A stretch of DNA of 10,472 nucleotides from Podochytrium sp. JEL0797 (taxonomy: Eukaryota; Chytridiomycota; Chytridiomycetes; Chytridiales; Chytriomycetaceae): positions 1 to 10,472 of the forward strand of contig JADGJG010000960.1 in assembly GCA_027596195.1 (NCBI GenBank), in the 5' to 3' direction. This document shows, one piece after another, positions 1 through 5,839 of the stretch. The translations under genes were made by a program, and so were the position numbers. The notes beneath the pieces were generated by a model. It did no database searches. It was given only the letters and a program-made list of their open reading frames with translations, and had not been told where the DNA came from. Numbering within the stretch: the stretch's first letter is position 1; each line of letters starts with the position of its first letter.

Positions 1-133
1 CTGTTGTCCCGCGTCCTAAGACACACCTCATAGTGAGGCAGCGGGGGGGCCACACCCAGTGGACCAAATGCGCCTTGGGATTTGAACCCAAGCCCTACCT
101 GCTGTCGGCATAAATGCCTCCCCCAGTTTTTTT
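1..133. other. Edge segment with tRNA-like T-arm motif, no gene called
   Basis: This stretch lies downstream of the stop codon of the Gag-like ORF on the minus strand. On the minus strand it contains a perfect Pol III B-box-like string, GGTTCAAATCC (positions 88-78). That string sits in a 6-bp stem with a 7-nt loop (74-79 paired with 87-92), just like a tRNA T-arm. A second small inverted repeat, GGCAT-AA-ATGCC, lies at 107-118. I found no matching acceptor stem or convincing A box, so it is not an intact tRNA. It could be a tRNA-derived SINE remnant, part of a retroelement, or chance. One minus-strand frame stays open to the window edge, but nothing in it is recognisable. Confidence 0.25.
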
Positions 134-526
134 CTAGTCCTGCTGGGGTTTGATCCAGTGGCCAAGAGGCTTTCCCTGGGTTATGTCATGGTACTGCTTC
201 AGCTTCGACTTGTAGACTTTGCAATGGGCTTCCAGCGCCTTTGAATCCCTTGTCCACGTGGTGAGGGCTTTGTCGTACTTTTCGAGAGCGTTTGCATTCG
301 CGTTGTCAGCCGGTTTACTCGGCATGTCACCCAACGCGTGTGGCGCGATGTAAGCACCTGGGTTTTCGATCACCTCCGTTTCGGCTAACACTGAGGCCTT
401 ACCAATGTCCACGAAGTACTTTCGAATGGCCGTAAGGCTCTTGGCAGCCTCAGATGGATTGATGCTATCCATTTTCTTGGCCTTTGGGATCTTGATCCCA
501 CCGATCAATTTGTCATTTGCGTCCAT
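134..526 (-). CDS. Short ORF, possible retrotransposon Gag-like N-terminal fragment
   Basis: This is a 130-codon ORF starting MDANDKLIGG and ending in TAG. It is lysine-rich and probably mostly helical, with no signal peptide or membrane segment. Around residues 80-100 the stretch ALEKYDKALTTWTRDSKALE resembles the W...D..AL helix pattern seen near the N-terminus of Ty1/copia-type Gag proteins. That is a weak, by-eye resemblance. No zinc knuckle, protease or reverse transcriptase is visible, and the ORF is shorter than a normal Gag, so it would be a truncated or decayed copy, or the element continues past the left edge of the window. The ATG follows a CTA-rich leader (TAG repeats on the plus strand) that could be a 5' UTR. 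It could equally be an unrelated lineage-specific protein. That it is coding is more likely than not, judging by length and codon texture; its function is not established. Confidence 0.45.
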   Translation of the reverse strand: MDANDKLIGGIKIPKAKKMDSINPSEAAKSLTAIRKYFVDIGKASVLAETEVIENPGAYIAPHALGDMPSKPADNANANALEKYDKALTTWTRDSKALEAHCKVYKSKLKQYHDITQGKPLGHWIKPQQD

Positions 527-528
527 TG

Positions 529-562
529 TAGTAGTAGTAGAGTAGTAGAATGTAGTAGCTAG
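529..562 (+). repeat. TAG-trinucleotide microsatellite
   Basis: Directly visible are four TAG units (529-540), then AG and two more units, followed by interrupted copies (TGTAGTAGCTAG). The repeat lies immediately upstream of the start codon of the minus-strand Gag-like ORF, so it would be transcribed as a CTA-rich leader. Such a repeat is prone to length variation. Confidence 0.8.
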
Positions 563-846
563 TGGCTATAAGATTGTGTCGGAGACTCTGGTGTATTCGC
601 CGCTTTCGTAGAGCACGTCTCTTTTGCTTGAAAAGACTTATTGTTCTCTGATTGTCACAAACATCCTTTGAACACAATCGATCCTGAAACCTCAAAGTTA
701 CAGGATCCGATCTTCCGAATCCATTTCCAAAATGGATCTGTGTTCAAACGTAGTAGCAGCTTGATCATCAATTATTCAACATGAATAGAATGGTCCCTTC
801 AGTTGCTGCTTTCCTTGTGTGAAAGAATCTCGCGCATCACTCGAAA

Positions 847-1258
847 ATGCAAGAGAGACTTGCGATTCTCTGTCATGAATGGTCTGTTGAGGTGAAGACC
901 AAAGGGCTGATGGCAGATATTGCTCAAGTGAGGGCTGGGGTTGAGAGTGGAATTCATCGAATTGTGAGAGTTTAAGCTATTTCAAAAAATCGTTGGATTT
1001 GGATTTTATAAACGCAACTCGTTATCGGGACTTCCGGTTTTCTGAAAACAGAAGGAATGGGATGCTGGGTACTGCGTCTGGGAGTTTGACCCGAGGCTCC
1101 TTAGCCATTGTGCCAGCCTCCACCCCCACAGTTGTTCTCAGCGAAAGCCAATACGATCGAATGAGGCACTTCTTCTGACAAGCGTGCGGATTCCGGTGGT
1201 TGTGAATCAGTTTCATGCGAGGCTGGGAAAGGTGAATGACAACCAGGGTGGGCAATGA
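847..1258 (+). CDS. Candidate small two-exon gene, unrecognised
   Basis: Exon 1 would be 847-963 (ATG, 39 codons, beginning MQERLAILCHEWSVEVKTKG). A GTGAGA donor at 964 and an acceptor ending CTGAAAACAG at 1051 define an 88-nt intron with a CTGAA branch-like motif. The acceptor joins in phase 0 to an open frame at 1052-1258 ending in TGA, giving 107 aa in total. Without splicing, exon 1 stops after 42 codons. The end of exon 2 (RIPVVVNQFHARLGKVNDNQ) reads like real protein. Another frame (ATG 1255 to the TGA at about 1393) also looks protein-like, so the 3' end may be frame-disrupted. No domain was recognised. The call rests only on splice-site logic and amino-acid texture, so confidence is low. 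Confidence 0.25.
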
Positions 1259-1935
1259 CCACTGGTCAGACCTTTGACTTCTCTATACGACGCAGACATA
1301 TGAAGGTTGGGTTTACAAAGTCCAACTCCGCAAGATTTGTTTCTCAGGGGGCGGCAGGAAACGGTTCATCTGGGAGTCAGAATTGTGTCTGAATCGGGGC
1401 TGATGTGTTTGAAAACGCCAAAACAGGCCGAAGCACCTTGAATTCGCGAGATTAATCATCTCCAATGCATTGAGAGGGTTATTATTGACTATTTAGAAGA
1501 GTTGAAGGCGTTTGATATTTTGAAGGTGGTTTGATGAGACTTTGCAACAAGGAATACATGAGAGATTTCTGTCTCAGTCGCTCATTCGAGACTCTAAAGT
1601 GCAAACATCCTCAAACTTCCCCTCAAACCTTCCTTGGTATATGTCTAAAGTATTCATAAGGCCAAAAGTCGGGTTGAGCCAAAGTTTGGAGAGTAGTTGC
1701 CCTTGGAATATCGTTCTCTGTGGTTGGAAAGTATTCAAAAGTATTCACTTTTTATTCCCAACAAACACTCCGCAAATTTACGATAGGAGATGTATGAGGA
1801 AGGTTTGGCGTGTGAATGCGCTGTGTTCGGCCAAATGGGGTCATGTGCCTGACCTTCAAAATCAGAATCAAAACAAATCAAAACACATTGCTTTCTTTAC
1901 TCATCAGCATAACAGGGAGAGAACTCTTTCTCCTC
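1259..1935. other. Poorly resolved region with open-frame fragments, no confident gene
   Basis: No recognisable gene lies here. On the plus strand, a frame opening after TGA 1439-1441 gives 30 codons (1442-1531) of protein-like texture, including INHLQCIERVIIDYLEELKA, up to TGA at 1532-1534. Skipping one base leads into a further open frame that reaches 1973 and overlaps the 3' end of the minus-strand gene. The later part (from about 1620) looks non-coding: it is rich in Ser, Asn and Cys, with a short direct repeat AAAGTATTCA near 1649 and 1729-1745. It may be a decayed gene or intergenic DNA. Confidence 0.2.
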
Positions 1936-2659
1936 CTATAGTATCAAATAATCAATCACGTCGGCAGCCATGACCTTGGTATGGGCCTGGGTCCCGCCGT
2001 GGACGTGATTTTTGAAACCATACGCAGCCACGATTTTGTACAGCTTCACTGGGCGCTTTGCCATGAGAATTTGACGAAGCTTCAGCTCCGCATCGATGTC
2101 CGACCCATTTTTTGGCTAATACACTGGTCGTTGATCTGCAGTACTTCAGTCTTCAATGGCACTGTCGTGAAAATTCTGCGGCTGGCATTCAACCTCATGT
2201 TGGGTCAGGAAATCTGCGCATTCGTTGGTGAGTTGAATCTGTGTGTGGCAGTGATGTGGCTGTGCAGGGCATTGCCGAAGTTCGGCAGTCGTTGGTGTTG
2301 CCGATCAGCCGAAAAAACAGCGGAAGTCGCGCAGGCTTTCTGCTGTGGTAATTAAAAGGGACGGAGAAATGAGGAGAGGAGATATGGGGGTGCTCACGTA
2401 GATGCCCTACAATCTTCTTCAGTTTCACAATGAGAGAATATTCCAATCGCTTTTGCACCTCAGGTAACAAGTCTTTCGCAGGAGGGGCCCCATCTTCAGT
2501 TGTGGATTCTCCTGCATATGTGGAAACTTCTGCGGCATCTTTGTTAACACGTTTGCGCTTTGGACCGCCACTCTCTTTCGCTGACATACTGTTGTGCTCG
2601 GGTTCGAATTCCTTCCGCAAAAAATCCCTCGGTTTTCCATCCGATGTTGTTGGACTCAT
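1936..2659 (-). CDS. Unrecognised nuclear-type protein gene, split or broken 3' half
   Basis: The first exon, 2659-2398, encodes 87 residues. It has a polar N-terminus and a classical monopartite nuclear-localisation-like cluster (GGPKRKRVNK, residues 31-40), followed by an amphipathic helix (LLPEVQKRLEYSLIVKLKK). A GTGAGC donor at 2397 and a CACAG acceptor at 2343 (NAGNAG type) define a 55-nt intron. After it the frame gives only about a dozen residues (ESLRDFRCFFG) before TGA at 2307-2305. Further protein-like pieces follow in other frames: IQLTNECADFLTQHEV, then EVLQINDQCISQKM, then a last 59-codon block (2115-1936) containing KLRQILMAKRPVKLYKIVAA and ending ADVIDYLIL-TAG. The block boundaries fall at T6, (CA)n and A6 tracts or at TGA codons. 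Some joins might be introns with weak donors (for example GTTGAA to TATTAG). No family was recognised. It could be a pseudogene, an unusual multi-intron gene, or a gene damaged by assembly indels. Confidence 0.4.
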
Positions 2660-3017
2660 CCGATATGATGGGCGGACGCTCTGAAGTAGAAGACAAGGCC
2701 GTGTCGCAGCTGTCACCAGCTGGACTCTCCGAAGTTGCTGGTGGCGTGGTCGAAGTTGCTGGTTGCGCGCTTGGTGGATGCGCCAAGACTGGCTGGCGTG
2801 GTCCATGGGGGTGATGCATGCTTTGGACGCTGATGTGAATGATGTCGCGTTTTGTGACTTTCTTGGCGGGATCCCTCGATCCCCGGTTCCACCCGATAAT
2901 ATCCGAAATTAATCCATCAGTCACATTATTCCCGTTGCTCAACGTGATTTTAAAATGTTTTTTCCGTTGTTCAACGATCTATTTGTACTTTTCATTTTCG
3001 GCCTCTTTTTCACCCAA

Positions 3018-3195
3018 AATGAGAAATGAGATTCTGAGAAATAGATTTTGAGAAAAATGAATTATCGATAATGAGTTTTTGACGAGAATGCATTTTGAGG
3101 ATTTCGAAAATGAGAAATGCATTCTGCAGAATGAGCTCAATGAGAATCAAAAATTTTCAATTAGGAATGAGGGCGAAAATGAGGCAAATTTTCGG
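3018..3195 (+). repeat. Degenerate AATGAGA / TTTTGAG repeat block
   Basis: Variants of a short motif recur here: AAAATGAGAAATG at about 3016 and again at about 3108, with ATTCTGAGAAAT, ATTTTGAGAAAAATG, ATAATGAG, GCATTTTGAGG, GAATGAG and AAATGAGG between them. Spacing is irregular and units differ, so it looks like an old diverged tandem array or low-complexity drift rather than a recent microsatellite. It lies upstream of both the minus-strand gene (2659) and the plus-strand coiled-coil gene (3480), so it could belong to their shared promoter region. Confidence 0.55.
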
Positions 3196-3250
3196 CGCCG
3201 ATTGGGGCCTAAATTCGACAATTATTCAAGAATCAAGGTGCCATGAGATG

Positions 3251-3268
3251 TGGTGGTGGTGGTGGTGG
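3251..3268 (+). repeat. (TGG)6 microsatellite
   Basis: Six perfect TGG units are directly visible, followed by TCTGG. Read on the minus strand they would give a His run, which creates a spurious ORF. No function is inferred. Confidence 0.9.
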
Positions 3269-3479
3269 TCTGGACTTGATGAGACAGGTGAGGATGACTT
3301 TGCTGTTGAGATTAGGGTGAATTCCGCGGAGGAGTGGGACGATTTGGAGCTGTGGCGTCGAGTGAACCAGATTGATGTTGGTGGCTGTGGTGGATGTTGA
3401 TTTTGATCAAGTGTCAGATGGACTTTGTAGGGATGCACCCATTATGCCCTTTCGCATGCCCTCGGAATGAGAAAATTGA

Positions 3480-3957
3480 ATGATGATTCATGAAGAGAAC
3501 ACTTGGAAAACAAGCATGAGCTCGAGCCTAACTGACCCCTCGCTTGTCACTGCCAACCTACCAGGCATTCATCCACTTCCCAACGAGGTAATCCTTCTTG
3601 TTTCTCATTCTGTGCTATCCCAAGTCGACCCCCCTCCCACAACCCCTTCTCAAATACAGGTCCCACAAGCCGCCTCCGAAGCAGATATCATGCTGCTGAA
3701 TGGAGCGACCATTCAAGCCAACAATGCGATACGCGAGGCCCTCGACCACTTGCTCGAACAGCGACAAGCAACTTGACGATCTGCCACAGTTGAAAGCTTC
3801 GAGGATCGAGAAGCTCGACGAAGTGAAGGAAAAGCTTTGCCAATCCAAAATGCAAGATGCTGCCTTGGCGGTCAAGCTTGATGAGTTTCGAGCCAAGCAT
3901 GCCCATGCTGAGGAGGTTCTCTCCAGTTTGGACGTGGCAAGCGTTCCTGGTGAGTAA
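3480..3957 (+). CDS. Unrecognised coiled-coil protein gene with uncertain splicing
   Basis: The start is ATG at 3480 (a second ATG follows directly; another Met lies at 3516). Exon 1 ends at GAG 3587 before GTAATC. Two acceptors are possible. ATACAG at 3659 removes 72 nt in phase and continues with an open frame (VPQAASEADIMLLNGATIQA...) that stops at TGA 3774-3776. CCACAG at 3789 removes 202 nt and joins in frame to 3790-3957, giving a 91-residue protein. The last exon is strongly helical and heptad-like (ASRIEKLDEVKEKL, then LAVKLDEFRAKHAHAEEVL) and ends SVPGE-TAA, where the stop overlaps a GTGAGT. The stretch before TGA 3774 also looks coding and would flow into the coiled coil by a +1 shift (EQRQAT, then DDLPQL). 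No family is recognised; it could be a small cytoskeletal, trafficking or kinetochore component. It converges with the NIPA-like gene. Confidence 0.5.
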
Positions 3958-4076
3958 TGGTGTTGAATGGAGGGGGGTGATTGAATATCTCTTTTGACTG
4001 AAATGGAAAACTTGCTGTGCCTTCCAACTATCCTTTAAAAAGTCCTTTCGTTCTTGCTTATTTTTACTATCTTTAT

Positions 4077-4093
4077 CGCCATTTAGAATGGCG
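4077..4093. terminator. Perfect hairpin in 3' region of the NIPA-like gene
   Basis: CGCCATT-TAG-AATGGCG is a perfect 7-bp inverted repeat with a 3-nt loop. It lies 31 bp past the NIPA-like stop codon, between the convergent genes. It is flanked by a direct repeat CTTTATCG at 4071-4078 and 4097-4104. In the NIPA-like mRNA it would form a stable stem in the 3' UTR. A role in 3'-end formation or mRNA stability is inference. No canonical AATAAA was seen beside it. Confidence 0.35.
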
Positions 4094-4123
4094 TTTCTTT
4101 ATCGATACAACTCACATAAAAAA

Positions 4124-5510
4124 TCAAAATCCTCTACTCCCTGGTTGCCGAATCTGTTGCGACACCCCCACCTCATACTTCTCCCCGACCTCCCCCAACT
4201 GCGATACCAAAAACCCATCCTCCATCTCCGTCACCCCCATCTCCAAAGGAACCACCGCCGCCACAACCCCCTCCCCACTCCTCCTCCCCTCCGCCAACCC
4301 CGCCAAATGCCGCTGCATCAAATTATACCCGGCCTCCTCCGCCGACTTTTCACGGTCCTGGGAACACGATTTGTAGAGCAACAGGACCCCGCATACGAGG
4401 ACAAGGAAACCTTCGACTACGGACGCGCCGGCATTGATGTTGTCGACGGGGAACTGGCGGATGAGGAAGGCGGTGGAGATGATGGTCATTCCTGTAAAGG
4501 TTACGTACTGGATTGGGTACACGATTGCGGCGGAGTAGAGTGCAAGGGCCTGTTTTGTTTTGGGGGTGTTCAGCACGCGCGGGTGAGGGGGGCAGGGGGC
4601 TCACCTTGTTCAGATAATTGATTTGAAAAACAATACACCCCACCATAAACACAAGCACGACATAAAACTCCCAACAAAGAAACTGATTCTCTGTCGTCCA
4701 ATTCCGTGCGGACGTGACAATCGCAGCACCCACCGCTTGTGCACTCAACACAAGGAAAGAGCCCCCAATCGCCGCCATGGAGAGATACACCATGGGAGTC
4801 TGTCGCGCCCATCGCGGTTCGGCGTAGAAAATGAGATAGAGGAGAGCCGCGAGGATAGCGAGCATGTAACAAATGAAGGCTATTTTGTGGCGGTGCCGAT
4901 AAGCACTCAAATCAGTTGGGGGTCAAAGACACAATCTCTTTCTCAGGTTTACCTGGTTGAACGACATGCCACGTAAACTCCCGAATCGCACTCGAAGTCT
5001 CGACCGTACTCGCATTCGTCACAATCATCACCACCCCCAATATACACAACGCACACCCCATTTGTCCCAAAAAGTTGAGCTTTTCTTTCAGAATCACGTT
5101 CGATAAGGCTGCGTTGATGACTACACTCAGAGTACCGAGGGTGGCCACGAGGATGGCCGGGCTGAAGGCATAGGCGGCAAAGTTGGAGAGTTCGCCGATG
5201 GCGACTGAGAGGGAGATTTGAATCGATGATCAGTGGAAGCTGATCCTGGGACCCCTGAACCCACACTACCCACACACACTACAAAGCCAAACTCACGCAG
5301 AACCATGCCCGCCCACCAGTACTTGTTGGACAGATACGCCGTCGATCCCGTCGTCACATCGTGACCCACAGCCCCAATGTCAATCAGTCCTCGCTTGCGA
5401 AACACGACAGAGGCTCCAATGAAGGCGTTCGAGAGCAGCGCCAGTGCGATTCCGGCAGCCATTTGCCATGCCGGCGTTTGCGTGTCGGCGGTCGGAGGAT
5501 CGGCGGACAT
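4124..5510 (-). CDS. NIPA-type magnesium transporter
   Basis: This is a multi-pass membrane protein of the NIPA family (drug/metabolite transporter superfamily), whose members carry Mg2+ across plasma or endosomal membranes. Exons: 5510-5297, 5204-4953, 4912-4605 and 4549-4124 (TGA), about 399 aa, normal for the family. Introns 1 (92 nt, GTGAGT...CTCAG) and 3 (55 nt, GTGAGC...ACAG) are canonical. Family features visible are the first helix with SNAFIGASVVFRKRGL (about residues 27-42), KYWWAGM (about 63-69), IGELSNFAAYAFSPAILVATLG, LSNVILKEKLNFLGQMGC, HVVQP, INYLNKALALYSAAIVYPIQ and a last helix GFLVLVCGVLLLYKSC. The C-terminal tail of about 70 residues is hydrophilic. The join between exons 2 and 3 is odd: a GTAAAC donor follows directly after the conserved VQP, but the only frame-correct end is CAACTG, not AG. 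The start is the first ATG in frame with the first helix. Its 3' end faces the coiled-coil gene. Confidence 0.92.
4913..4952 (-). other. Non-canonical intron or frameshift site in the NIPA-like gene
   Basis: Going down the minus strand, the exon ends ...CAA CCA G, followed by GTAAAC. The downstream coding frame resumes at (G)AT TTG AGT GCT TAT, giving VQP-DLSAY. This preserves the VQP-x4-Y spacing I recall for fungal family members (VQPGFLLY). Removing exactly these 40 nt makes the gene open, but it would be a GT-TG intron. The nearest AG (TTTGAG, 4908-4906) gives the wrong frame with this donor. It sits only a few bases after a branch-like CTGAT. A weaker donor GTGGCA combined with TTTGAG (67 nt) keeps frame but deletes the conserved VQP. 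Without splicing, the exon hits TGA at 4914-4912 after 13 extra residues, and the next frame is +1. Confidence 0.5.
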
Positions 5511-5839
5511 TGACCCGGTGATCCGCGGAAATTTTTTTTGCGTTTCAAATCGTGACGCCGAGACGGAACTTTGACAGTGAAAAATTCTTAACTTGATTAT
5601 GGGTCTCCCATTTTTTGTTATCCTCCACGCAACTCCTTCCCCTCTTCTTTCCCCATCACAGAAAATATAAAAATGAGGAACGATTTCATTTCCTTCAAAA
5701 AAAAACAACTCAACAAAACATCACCCCAGCCCCTCTCATCATGTTCACTCGCCAAACAAACAAAAAATAAAAAAGCACCCCACTTCCTCCACACCTCGCC
5801 CCAACACCCTCACCCTCACTAACAAAAACAAAAAACCAC
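5511..5839. other. Intergenic: eIF3c 3' UTR and NIPA-like gene promoter
   Basis: This is a 329-bp spacer between two minus-strand genes in tandem. Read on the minus strand, its eIF3c-proximal part is T/G-rich (for example TTTTTTATTTTTTG near 5763-5776), consistent with a 3' UTR, although no AATAAA was found on that strand. Nearer the NIPA-like start there are A/T tracts (near 5531-5538 and 5697-5706) and a TATA-like TATATTTTC (minus, 5669-5661). The plus strand from about 5710 to 6180 is almost pure A/C, a marked strand asymmetry that continues into the eIF3c coding region. Confidence 0.45.

Larger units (their letters stand above)
2660..3479. other. Intergenic region, partly repetitive, no confident gene
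   Basis: The part from 2660 to about 2830 contains an open minus-strand frame beginning at ATG 2819 (HHPHGPRQPV...), rich in Pro, Ser and Thr. It is in a different frame from the exon starting at 2659, so it may be the true N-terminus displaced by one base, or it may be a 5' UTR. From about 2950 to 3210 the DNA is AT-rich and repetitive (listed separately). From 3210 to 3479 there is a TGG repeat and GT-rich sequence (GGTGGCTGTGGTGGATG). The ORFs that cross it encode Trp or His runs and are not believable as genes. Confidence 0.5.

Noticed and set aside
74..92. tRNA gene on the minus strand
   Set aside because: A perfect B-box and T-arm-like stem are present, but no acceptor stem, anticodon arm or A box could be fitted at the right distances.
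1542..1973. 143-codon plus-strand ORF as an independent gene
   Set aside because: It begins without an ATG, its composition is like random AT-rich sequence, and it overlaps the better-textured 3' exon of the minus-strand gene.
3095..3400. 101-codon ORF with a run of tryptophans, and the opposite-strand His-run ORF
   Set aside because: Both are by-products of the TGG microsatellite and the AT-rich repeats. Neither has believable protein texture.
4088..4621. 177-codon plus-strand ORF
   Set aside because: It overlaps NIPA exons 3-4 in antisense and has no features of its own.
1442..4914. TGA reassigned to an amino acid or selenocysteine readthrough
   Set aside because: eIF3c and the NIPA-like gene both end at TGA, and at the suspicious sites the homology-like continuation is in the +1 frame, not in the same frame.
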